A DNA stretch of 64,000 nt, from NCBI GenBank assembly GCA_963837395.1, contig CAWINI010000004.1, positions 2,790,001 to 2,854,000 on the forward strand, in the 5' to 3' direction. A model generated the notes under the pieces. The model was not told where the DNA came from. It did not search any database and saw nothing but the letters and a program-made list of their open reading frames with translations. Numbering within the stretch: position 1 is the first letter of the stretch; each line of letters begins with the position of its first letter. The position numbers and the translations under genes are program-made. Source of the stretch: CAVZQN01 sp963837395 (lineage in GTDB: Bacteria; Acidobacteriota; HRBIN11; JAKEFK01). Below are positions 15,682 to 24,285 of this stretch, one piece after another.

Positions 15682-18600
15682 TTACGGTAGAACCACCACG
15701 TTATCAAACGTCCCGATTGTTCCTTTCACTTTAAGTGCTATCGTTCCAAGCGGGGTACCTGTAGCCGAAATGGTGACGGTCAAGGTGCCATCAATGGTTG
15801 CAGTGAAATTTGTTCCATCATACGCAAGCTTCACATGATAGAACTGGCCGGTATTAATAGGTGCTTTGACATTGGACTTGTTCACAACATCACCGTTGAT
15901 TTTGTGTTTCAGAATCCATTTGCCTTTGTCTTTGTTCATGATCAGCTCTACGTAATCCTTCGAATCGACCCACCACCCATAAACCGATACAGTTGCTCCT
16001 TGTGATGTTCCTCGCTTTACATCGACTTCAAATGAACAAATACCGCAGCCGATGAATGGTGAAATGATGCGAGGCTTCCCAGTTCCGCTGCTATTGGTAA
16101 GAGCCTGGCCTGCAACAGCCCATGAACCTTTATCAACAATCCAATCAGAAGCATCACCATCGTCAAAGTCATCGCTGTACAGGGTTGGATTGAAAATGAC
16201 ATCGAAGCACTGTGTGCATGTATCGCTTGCACCGCCGGGATTTGTAACGATTACATCGCGCAATCCAACTCCAGCTGTGCTTGCAATGGTAATGTTTGCG
16301 CGAATCTGAATTCCTGAAATGAATTGAAGGCTATTCACTGTAATATCAGGTCCGAAGTTTGCGCTCAACCCAACATCATTCGCGAAATCGGTACCATTAA
16401 TATCGATGTTGAGAGTCTTTCCTTGATCGCCGCTGGGTGGAACGAGTGCAACAATGTCAGGCGCCGGATAACCTCCGCCAACTTTTACCGCAAATAAATC
16501 CTGGCCGGTCGCATTGCCGGTGGATGCTGACACCGTGATGTCATGTAATCCAAGGAATGCAGCAGCTGTGATAGTGATATTTACATCAAGATGTTGATCA
16601 TCGATGAAAGTTGTGGAATTGACAGTGATTCCAGGGTCATTAAAGTCTGCTGTGGCATCATCTGGAAATTGAGTTCCAACAACATTTACAGTTAAAGTTG
16701 CACCGCGATCAGCGCTGGGTGGTGCGGCTGAATCGACCGTCATTGGAATTGGAGGTGGTCCAACCATGAAATAACGTGCGGCAATACTTGTCGGACCATT
16801 GCGATCTTTCCAAACAACAACAAAATTGCCGGCATTATCACTCCCCACACTGCATTCGAATTCGTCATTTCCAGAGTTTTCCGGCACAACGAAATCAAGA
16901 CCGAGTGGATTTCCAGCAGCATCAAACATGCGCGCAACAATATCGTCACTCTTATAACCGCTATCGCGCCACACAATAACGAAAGTGTTATCAGGCGCAA
17001 CTGCTACGGAAGTGGAATATTGTTGTTGAGTATGTTTGCTGGTTACAACAAAAGGGGACCCAACCGGATTTTGATTTGTATCAAACCGTTGGGCACATAT
17101 TCCCCCGGCACTCGATTCACGCCAGGCAACAATAAATGAACCATCTTCAAAAACACCAACACTTGGTTCAAAATTTTTCGGACTACCGTTGCCTAATGGT
17201 CCTGCCTGAAAATCGCTTCCTGCTACTGGCGTTCCATCAGAATTGTATTTACGACCGCGAATCCGATCATTGCTGTCATCACGCCAAACAACTACAAACG
17301 CTCCGGTATTATTTGAATTAACATCTACTGCCCAGGTGTTACCGGCAGTTGATGTATTTGCCAGAATTTCATTTGTTAAAGGGGCGCCCGTTGCATCAAA
17401 GAGACGGATCCATGTGCCGCGCCCTGAGCCATCACCCGGACCTGACCATGCTGCAACAATTCTTCCGCCTGGATCTCCGCTTACTGATGGAGCCATCTGT
17501 CTTCCTGCTGTTGTTTGTGGTACTAAAATGTCATCCGCTTTAGCAGTTCCACCTTTCGCAAACATCCGCATGTATGAGCCGAATTGATCGCCATCAGTCC
17601 CACTTGCATCACGCCACATGATCGTGAAGTCGCCATCCGAATTCACATGAACAGTGGATGTCCCTTGATTTCCCTTTGTGACTTTGTTTATCTTGAATTC
17701 ATTGTTGACCGGAGTACTGTCAAAATTAAACTCACGCGCAAAAACTCCTTCGCCGCTTCCATCGTATCCATTATCATCGGTCCAGGTAATGACAAAATTT
17801 CCTGAACCATCAAACTCAACATTCGGCACAGTTTGTGCGCCTTTATCAAAGTTTGGATTGACTAGAATATCCGGGCCGGGTAAAACTCCAGGTGGAGGAT
17901 CGGAAGGAACTGATTCAGGTCCGAAGTGCAGAGTTTCATCGCGCGAGAAAAGTGTCTGTGATTTTGCATCATAAAAAACTAGCTTTCCTGTTGCTGAATC
18001 CAGCATAAATGTGGAAGGATCAACTTTCGTTCCCTGGAAAAACTGTTTCGCGGTAGAAATCCAATCAACAAGTTCCAATGATGTGCTGAAAACAGCAAAG
18101 CTATCCGGTTCATCAGATAATTGCACAAAGATTTGCGCGTTTTGTTCATCTATTAAGATGCGTGCAGGATGTCCTTCCAGCGACAAATAGTTTTTGAATT
18201 TCAAAGTGCTGAGATTGTAAACAGACACCCATTTCTCATGTTGCACTAAAAGCAAATCGAGCGCCTGACTGATTAGAATTTTGCGAGCGGACGCATCAAG
18301 GTCGGTAATGCGGCCATTTTCTTGTTTTGATGAAGCAGATAATTCTCGAATCGTTTGATCATCCAGTGCAACTAGCAATGAATCAGATTGCGAATTAAAA
18401 GCAAGATCAAGAGGTTTGTTCGGCAGCCTGATTTGGGAACGAACTTCTAAATCTTTCCCATCTATTAATTGAATGGAATGTTTTTCCTGATTCAATGCAT
18501 ATAAAACGTTGCGCGCTGAATCGTGAGCCAGAGCAACAATTCCTGAAATCTGTTTTTGTTTTAATAAAGAACCGTCACTCAATCTGTAACTTTGCAATAC

Positions 18601-18867
18601 TCCGGAACCTGCGGCGAACAGGAGGTCCGCCTCTTCATCTACAGCAGTTTGCTGCGCAGTAAATCCCGGGGAAAGTTTTCCGATCTGATGTTTATCAGCT
18701 GAAAAACGCAAAATCTGATTTCCTGATGAAACCAGGAATCCATTTTTTAATTGAGGGTTGTGTGCAAAAGAAGTTTGTAACCCGAAACTTATTGTCGAAA
18801 CAAGAAAGCTCAGGGCTACAATGAGACGAAATCCTAATTTTTTAGAGTGAATCATTATTGGTACCAT
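15682..18867 (-). CDS. Large exported modular protein: beta-propeller, repeated strand domain, two IPT/TIG-like domains, lectin-like C-terminus
   Basis: 1061 residues with a signal peptide (LIVALSFLVSTISFGLQTSFA). About residues 40-330 look like a YVTN-type beta-propeller. Residues 345-720 contain repeats of the pattern GNFVVVWxDxxGxxxxAxxFD, as in FG-GAP or propeller-like surface proteins. Two similar 90-residue units follow (PPSADRGATLTVNVVGTQFP and PPSGDQGKTLNIDINGTDFA), resembling IPT/TIG folds. The end (SDDFDDGDASDWIVDKGSW to the C-terminus) is the same module as at both window edges. Catalytic residues are not evident; binding or adhesion is likely. Confidence 0.75.
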   Translation of the reverse strand: MVPIMIHSKKLGFRLIVALSFLVSTISFGLQTSFAHNPQLKNGFLVSSGNQILRFSADKHQIGKLSPGFTAQQTAVDEEADLLFAAGSGVLQSYRLSDGSLLKQKQISGIVALAHDSARNVLYALNQEKHSIQLIDGKDLEVRSQIRLPNKPLDLAFNSQSDSLLVALDDQTIRELSASSKQENGRITDLDASARKILISQALDLLLVQHEKWVSVYNLSTLKFKNYLSLEGHPARILIDEQNAQIFVQLSDEPDSFAVFSTSLELVDWISTAKQFFQGTKVDPSTFMLDSATGKLVFYDAKSQTLFSRDETLHFGPESVPSDPPPGVLPGPDILVNPNFDKGAQTVPNVEFDGSGNFVITWTDDNGYDGSGEGVFAREFNFDSTPVNNEFKINKVTKGNQGTSTVHVNSDGDFTIMWRDASGTDGDQFGSYMRMFAKGGTAKADDILVPQTTAGRQMAPSVSGDPGGRIVAAWSGPGDGSGRGTWIRLFDATGAPLTNEILANTSTAGNTWAVDVNSNNTGAFVVVWRDDSNDRIRGRKYNSDGTPVAGSDFQAGPLGNGSPKNFEPSVGVFEDGSFIVAWRESSAGGICAQRFDTNQNPVGSPFVVTSKHTQQQYSTSVAVAPDNTFVIVWRDSGYKSDDIVARMFDAAGNPLGLDFVVPENSGNDEFECSVGSDNAGNFVVVWKDRNGPTSIAARYFMVGPPPIPMTVDSAAPPSADRGATLTVNVVGTQFPDDATADFNDPGITVNSTTFIDDQHLDVNITITAAAFLGLHDITVSASTGNATGQDLFAVKVGGGYPAPDIVALVPPSGDQGKTLNIDINGTDFANDVGLSANFGPDITVNSLQFISGIQIRANITIASTAGVGLRDVIVTNPGGASDTCTQCFDVIFNPTLYSDDFDDGDASDWIVDKGSWAVAGQALTNSSGTGKPRIISPFIGCGICSFEVDVKRGTSQGATVSVYGWWVDSKDYVELIMNKDKGKWILKHKINGDVVNKSNVKAPINTGQFYHVKLAYDGTNFTATIDGTLTVTISATGTPLGTIALKVKGTIGTFDNVVVLP

Positions 18868-18982
18868 CCGCAGCGAAAATTTGACTGTTCAGTTTAAAAG
18901 AATTCGAGGACTGAGTCAACGAAAATATCCTCGAGCATTACCTCGAAAACCCTCGGAAAATGAGGCTTCGAATATATTAGAA

Positions 18983-20905
18983 TTACTGAACATATCCGAG
19001 CGCACGTAACTCATCCAGAGCTTCGCGGCTGATTTCTTCATTTTGATAAAAACGGGAGGGCTTAAATGATGTAGACCACTTTCCAAGGATCTCTTGCATC
19101 TTTTTGACTCTGTCGGGATTTGATTGTGCCAAATTGTTGCTCTCGTACGGATCGTTTGCGATTGAATAGAGTTCGCGAGTGCCATCTGTAGCCCAGATAA
19201 ATTTCCAATCCACAGTGCGAACGGACTTCAAAACTTTTTTGCGCCACATTGGGCTATCGGGAAGGTCCGGGAAACGGCGACTCATCTTGTCCGCGGCGCG
19301 CAGATTATTGTATTCCGAAAATGCATAAGGATGATTTTTTCGTTCGAAAAAATCAGGAAGCAGGCTGAATCCCTGAAGATCCAGTTTTGATTCTGACTTG
19401 AGGAAGCGAAGAATGCTTGGAAAAATATCGATCGTTTGTACAGTTTCTTTGATCCGAGTTCCTGCATGATTACGATTCGTGAATCTTATGATCAGCGGTA
19501 CATGTAAGAGCACATCATACAAACTTAGTTCATGACTCATCAGGGCATGATCACCAAAATGTTCACCATGATCTGACGTAAAAATTACGAGCGTGTTATC
19601 CAGCAGATCTTGAGCGCGAAAATCCTGGATGATTTCACCAATGACCGAATCAACATAATTTACATCGTTTTGATAAAGAGAAGTTAGGATCTCAAAATCT
19701 CGTTGAGTCATTTTCAACTTACCAGAAATAAAAATTTCCGGATCTTGATTTACTTTCGCCGCTTGTTGCGAGGTAACTCCCGCCGGCAAAAATTTTTGGA
19801 TTGTAGATGCAGGAGTTCCATAAGGTGCGTGTGGTTCCATCAAATGAACAAACAAAAAAAATGGATGTTTGCCTGTCCAATCGTGATGCAACCAATCTGT
19901 AATTGCATTACGTGTTTCCTTCGCTCCTGTGTCTTCGCGCGGATTCAATTTTTCATGGAGGAATTCAACTAATAGCATGATCGACGAGCATTCATTTCGG
20001 CCCCAGAATTCTTCATACTGCTGAAAGCCGCGTCCCAGACCGGTTTGCCGGCGGATGTAAACATTGTTAATGAAACCAGCTGTTTGAAATCCGGTTCGGG
20101 ATAATTCAGCTGCAAGTGTCTTGCTGGCCGGATCAAGCAAAATATTTCGGCCATCTACGCCGTTACGTGATGGATACTGGCTGGTAAATAACGAAGCATG
20201 CGATGGAGTTGTCCATGGACTCGCCGAAATTGCGTTTTCATAAAGCACGCCTTCACGCGCCAGTGCATCAATATTTGGCGTTAATGGATGTGGAAATCCA
20301 TAAGCTGAAACAAAATCCCAGCGCAGTGTATCAACTACAATCAGCAGAATGTTCGGTCGGTTTGCTGCTGATATTTTCTGAGGTAAGTTTGCTTTCCGCT
20401 CGATGTAAGCATCCGCAACTGTAACGATTGTGCAGATCAAAAAAATTCCTGCCAATAAATTTCTTGATGAATTGTGTTGTGAAATTCGGATCGCAAGATA
20501 ACGGATAGCAAAAAAAATCAAAATGGAACCTGCAGCAATGAAAGCCGTCCAAAGTAAACCTTCAATTGAAAAAAGATGAGATCGAAGCCAGATCAAATGC
20601 GCTTTTATGAAAAAGATTAGAAAGAGCAGAAGACTGATGCCGAATGCGATTTGATTTGCGATAAGCCGGGATCGATCCAACGAAATTTCGGATCTTTTCT
20701 GATGAAACCAGAGCAGTACGGCAATGATGAATACAATAATGATGCTAAGAACAATGTGGGCTTGAAGCGTTCTGAGTAAATGGATCCGCGCCATTTGGTC
20801 TTGATAGATCCATGAGTTGCTGAGACGCATGTCCCAGTAACCAGCGAGCAAGCCTATAAATATGTGGATTGCGGCAAGAAGTTTGATGATTCGAGAAAAA
20901 CTCAC
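18983..20905 (-). CDS. Sulfatase-like alkaline-phosphatase-superfamily protein with N-terminal membrane domain, Thr nucleophile
   Basis: 640 residues. About five hydrophobic segments fill residues 1-165, then the catalytic domain starts at ILLIVVDTLRWDFVSAYGFP. Motifs include HLMEPHAPYG and IFTSDHGEHFGDHALMSHE. The nucleophile region is TTPSHA: Thr for Cys, His for Arg. It ends RALGYVQ, the tail common to all four relatives. Transcribed toward the modular protein at 15682 with a 115-bp gap that contains no clear hairpin. Confidence 0.88.
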   Translation of the reverse strand: MSFSRIIKLLAAIHIFIGLLAGYWDMRLSNSWIYQDQMARIHLLRTLQAHIVLSIIIVFIIAVLLWFHQKRSEISLDRSRLIANQIAFGISLLLFLIFFIKAHLIWLRSHLFSIEGLLWTAFIAAGSILIFFAIRYLAIRISQHNSSRNLLAGIFLICTIVTVADAYIERKANLPQKISAANRPNILLIVVDTLRWDFVSAYGFPHPLTPNIDALAREGVLYENAISASPWTTPSHASLFTSQYPSRNGVDGRNILLDPASKTLAAELSRTGFQTAGFINNVYIRRQTGLGRGFQQYEEFWGRNECSSIMLLVEFLHEKLNPREDTGAKETRNAITDWLHHDWTGKHPFFLFVHLMEPHAPYGTPASTIQKFLPAGVTSQQAAKVNQDPEIFISGKLKMTQRDFEILTSLYQNDVNYVDSVIGEIIQDFRAQDLLDNTLVIFTSDHGEHFGDHALMSHELSLYDVLLHVPLIIRFTNRNHAGTRIKETVQTIDIFPSILRFLKSESKLDLQGFSLLPDFFERKNHPYAFSEYNNLRAADKMSRRFPDLPDSPMWRKKVLKSVRTVDWKFIWATDGTRELYSIANDPYESNNLAQSNPDRVKKMQEILGKWSTSFKPSRFYQNEEISREALDELRALGYVQ

Positions 20906-20951
20906 GCGGGAAATATTATCACCACAAAGTCACTGAGTCTGCGCCTCAGTG

Positions 20952-20980
20952 GTGAAAATTTTATCTATTCTGGTTATAAT
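20952..20980 (+). promoter_or_regulatory. Sigma70-like promoter of tRNA-Pro
   Basis: A perfect TATAAT (20975-20980) lies 17 nt after GTGAAA (20952-20957) and 15 nt before the mature tRNA-Pro start. It overlaps the end of a small palindrome (CACTGAG 20931-20937 with CTCAGTG 20945-20951) of the dispersed family. Confidence 0.55.
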
Positions 20981-20995
20981 TCAGTGCTTATTAAT

Positions 20996-21069
<74 letters not shown>

Positions 21070-21187
21070 TTACTTTGAAGATAGCGAATAGAAGATTGAA
21101 GATAGATGAGTAATGATCGTAATGAATCGAAAATAACGTTTGAAATGTTTCTATTCTCAATTCTCCATCTTCTATCCTCATAAAGAA

Positions 21188-21261
21188 GCGCCCGTAGCTC
21201 AGCTGGACAGAGCATCTGCCTTCTAAGCAGAGGGTCGGGAGTTCGAGCCTCTCCGGGCGCA
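21188..21261 (+). tRNA. tRNA-Arg(UCU), integration site of the downstream island
   Basis: Cloverleaf: acceptor GCGCCCG/CGGGCGC, anticodon stem TCTGC/GCAGA with loop CTTCTAA (anticodon TCT), and T arm GGGAG TTCGAGC CTCTC. Discriminator A; CCA is not encoded. The 3' half from the anticodon loop onward is repeated at 33198, marking integration that keeps the tRNA intact. Confidence 0.97.
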
Positions 21262-21265
21262 CTTC
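21220..21265 (+). repeat. attL: 46-bp direct repeat within tRNA-Arg
   Basis: CTTCTAAGCAGAGGGTCGGG and the following 26 bases, through the end of the tRNA plus CTTC, are identical to 33198-33243. Identity stops at both ends of the 46 bp. Crossing over in the anticodon-loop to 3'-end segment is typical for tyrosine integrases. Confidence 0.93.
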
Positions 21266-21412
21266 GTTAAAGCTCGTAGGTATCGTTACTTACGAGCTTT
21301 AATGTTTTGAAGTGAAGTTCGATCAAATCACTTTTACTTGCACGTACTTGCATTTTCTTTTGAAGGGCGCGCTTGGATTTCTTACAGTGCCATAGGGTGA
21401 GTATTATGTTTT

Positions 21413-21618
21413 TTAATGTAGATTTGAGGGGCCTGCTGAGCCTTTCCATTCCATCTCCCGCAAGCTCTCTTTGATATCCTTGAATTCTTCATTGCTAAGA
21501 CCCAACACCTCGATCCCAAGCTGATCAATTTGTTCTTCAACATCACGAACCTCGATACCCACTTTGACTTTGTCATGGCATTGTTTCGACAGCATACCTA
21601 AATCTTGATGGACTTGAT
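21413..21618 (-). pseudogene. C-terminal piece of the type IIG RM gene, cut off by IS21
   Basis: Read on the minus strand from the IS21 edge, this encodes VHQDLGMLSKQCHDK and continues through GIEVLGLSNEEFKDIKESL to the stop. When the IS21 element and one copy of the 6-bp duplication are removed, it joins the 24286-27370 frame exactly (DAKNQ followed by VHQDL), giving a 1094-residue protein. On its own it has no sensible start; the ATG at 21655 lies inside the IS end. Confidence 0.88.
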
Positions 21619-21848
21619 TGCGTATTCCGGTTAAATCGGGCCACCGTTCCGGCATGACCGGCCACCCCTGGAAGGGGCGGCGCTGGGTGTTGTTTATTTT
21701 AGTTCTTAAGGCTGGAATCGATCAACGATCCGTTATTTTTCCTCCTTATATATTGAGTTAATTTTTCTTTAAGGGTATATCCAAGCGAGCGAGCCCGGCT
21801 CTGCGGGCGAGCGAGCGCCATAGAGCCAGAAAGATCGCACGGAAACAC

Positions 21849-22586
21849 CTACTTCTGCTTCGAAGAGCTTTTTCTGAGTGATTCTCCTTTCAGTTCGATT
21901 TTAAAAGCATTGTGAAAGAGCCGATCGCAAACGGCATCGGCAATGGTTGGTTCGCCAAGAAGTTGATGCCACTGGTTGGCTGGAATCTGACTGGTAAAGA
22001 TCGTAGAAGAGATTCCATAGCGATCCTCCAGGATTTCCAGTAAATCACGTGCTTCAGTTGCAGAGATTGCAGTTAACGCGAAATCGTCAACGATCAACAA
22101 TGCTGTTTTTGCCAGACGCGCAAGAAACTTCAGATGAGATCCATCTCCGCGAGAAGCCAAAAGAGCTTCCAATAGTCGCGAGTATCGGAAATAAGAAGTG
22201 GAATATCCAGAGCGACAGGCTTGATTGCCCATAGCACAGGCGAGAAAGCTTTTTCCTACACCTGTCGGGCCGGTAATTAAAACATTCTGATGATTGGATA
22301 GCCAATGACCGCGTGAGATCTCAACAACAATTTGTTTGTCCAGCCCGCGAGGATGACGAAAATCAATATCTTCGACTGCTGCCTGCTGTCGCAGATGTGC
22401 TTGAGTTAGCAGTCGGGCCAGTTTTGCATTGTCGCGATATGTTTTTTCATCATCAACGACTAATCCGAAAAATTCTTCGTGCGAAAGCTGTGCGTTATTT
22501 GCTGAAGCAAGGCGTTCAGAAAAACCTTTTGCCATTCCATAAAGCCGCATGGCATGCAGTTTTGCGATAGTAACTTCATTCATCAT
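21849..22586 (-). CDS. istB: IS21 helper ATPase
   Basis: 245-residue AAA+ protein with Walker A GPTGVGKSFLACAMGN, Walker B LLIVDDFAL and the family N-terminus TIAKLHAMRLYGMAKGF. It acts with IstA in target capture. The start ATG 22586 overlaps the istA stop by ATGA; ATG 22583 directly follows it. Complete and of normal length. Confidence 0.95.
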   Translation of the reverse strand: MMNEVTIAKLHAMRLYGMAKGFSERLASANNAQLSHEEFFGLVVDDEKTYRDNAKLARLLTQAHLRQQAAVEDIDFRHPRGLDKQIVVEISRGHWLSNHQNVLITGPTGVGKSFLACAMGNQACRSGYSTSYFRYSRLLEALLASRGDGSHLKFLARLAKTALLIVDDFALTAISATEARDLLEILEDRYGISSTIFTSQIPANQWHQLLGEPTIADAVCDRLFHNAFKIELKGESLRKSSSKQK

Positions 22587-24147
22587 ATACTGTAATCCTT
22601 GTTGAAATAGTGGCTCCCACGGATGTTTTCATGTGAAGGAATCATCTGTGCGGGGCCATTTTTGTTAATGTTGATTTGATCCAGATTGGCAGAAAGAATC
22701 CGTTTGATGCTGGTATAAGAACAACTTCCGTAAGCAACAGCTCGTGTGGCAGCTCGTTCGATTCGATCGGCTCCGGCTGATACGGCGAGGTTGTAAATTC
22801 CGCGCCAGGCAGAAAGAACTGAAGGTGCACCATTATGCCGGATCCGGATTTCATCAAACAGGCAAGCTGTGGCTGGTCCAGTTTGTTGAGCCCACAGTAG
22901 CAGACTCTTGAGATCAACAGATGCGTAATTGCGATGCGCAGCCGGCATATGCTCCGGGTTGGTAGTCGTTGCGCCACGATGGAAGCTGCGTTGATGACTG
23001 GCAACACGTTTTCCTTTAAACAGAACCTCTACAGTATTCGTAGTTAAACGAATCTCTACAATCGATCCAATGAGCTGATACGGAACGCTGTAGTGATGAT
23101 CATCAGCAAGAATGTGATAATCAGATCCAACCGTTGCTTTCTTCCATTCTGCAAACTCATATCGGTGAGCTGGAAGTGAAAGTGCTGCGGGGCGATCAAG
23201 CGAATCAAACAGTTCCTTGCGTGATCTCTTCACCTTACGCATCGGTTTGTTGTTGAGCCGGACTAGCAAGTCAGCAATAGCTGCGTTTAGTTCTGCGAGA
23301 TTGTAAAAAGTTCTGTGACGCAGCGCAGCCAGAATCCATCGCTGTACCAACAAAACGCCAGCTTCTACTTTTGCTTTATCTCGCGGTTTGTAGGGCCGCG
23401 CAGGAACTACCGCTGTGCCGTAATGACAAGCGAGGTCGTGATATGTCGGATTCAAATGTGGTTCATACCGACATGGGGATTTCACCGCTGACTTCAAATT
23501 ATCCGGAACAGTTATGTGAGGAATACAATCGAAGTACTCAAATGCTGAAACATGTGCACCAATCCAGGATCGCAGATCCTGAGATTGCGTTGCCATTGCA
23601 AATGTATAATTGGAAGCTCCCCAAACGGCTACAAAAATCTGCGTGCTAATCGTTTTTCCATCTGCAGCAATGATGAAAGGGCAGCATCACAAAAATCTAC
23701 AAACAGTTTTTCACCCGCACGATGGCTTTGCCGCATCACCATTCCTTGTTTCTTTTTCCATTGCCGGAAATGATGATGAAACTGGCTGTAAGAATATCCA
23801 CCCGAATAAATCTGTCGGTATTCTTCCCAAACCAGCATCAATGTGAGTGATCTGTGACGGCGAAGATCTTCATCCACCTGCCGCCAATCGGGAAGTGGTT
23901 TGCTTCTGCTGCTGCCTTCCGATAATTCGGACAAAGGAAACAGCATCGCTTCCAGTTCTGTTTCCGAAAGATTCTCTATCTGCTGCCAGGTCAGCGACAA
24001 TGCTTCTACCTTACTGGCGTAACAGCCAATCGTGCTGCGGGCAACCTTAGTGGACTTCTTTATCTGCCGATGGGATAGACCGGCTACAAGAATCAACCGA
24101 AGAATCTCTTTGATCTTGCGCATAGGTAACTGTCTCCTTGCTGACAT
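22583..24147 (-). pseudogene. istA: IS21 transposase with one-base frameshift
   Basis: The first part (24147 to about 23690) encodes the HTH region (LRLILVAGLSHRQIKKSTK) and the beginning of the DDE domain (LFVDFCDAA). The reading then shifts by -1 at about 23685-23692 (GCTGCCCTTTC) and continues as DGKTISTQIFVAVWGASNYT into the frame of 22583-23596 (integrase core, RPYKPRDKAKVEAGV). Start ATG 24147 follows AAGGAGG. A lost base, a read error, or less likely a -1 programmed slip could explain it. Confidence 0.88.
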
Positions 24148-24285
24148 CCATCCTCCTTGGAGTTTTGTCTGTCAGCTTACTGTTACCCAGCGCCGTTTTG
24201 GTAATACCCTGGGGGGTGGCCGGTCATGCCGGAACGGTGGCCTACCTCACTCCGGAATGGTGGCCGATGATGACCGGAATACGCA

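Larger units (their letters stand above)
21619..24285 (-). mobile_element. IS21-family insertion sequence
   Basis: The 2667-bp element begins and ends with the inverted repeat TGCGTATTCCGGT, having the TG...CA termini of IS21. Further copies of the GGCCACC-TTCCGG block lie inside each end, as in IS21 multiple transposase-binding sites. Direct repeats CTTGAT at 21613-21618 and 24286-24291 are a 6-bp target duplication. It carries istA (with a frameshift) and istB. It interrupts the RM gene near its 3' end. Confidence 0.93.

Noticed and set aside
21250..21261. tRNA-Arg ending as a second tRNA gene at 33198
   Set aside because: Only the 3' half is present at 33198; there is no 5' acceptor strand or D arm, so it is an attachment site.
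23685..23692. Programmed -1 frameshift in istA
   Set aside because: The sequence lacks a classical slippery heptamer and a clear downstream structure, and IS21 istA genes are normally a single frame; a lost base is the simpler reading.
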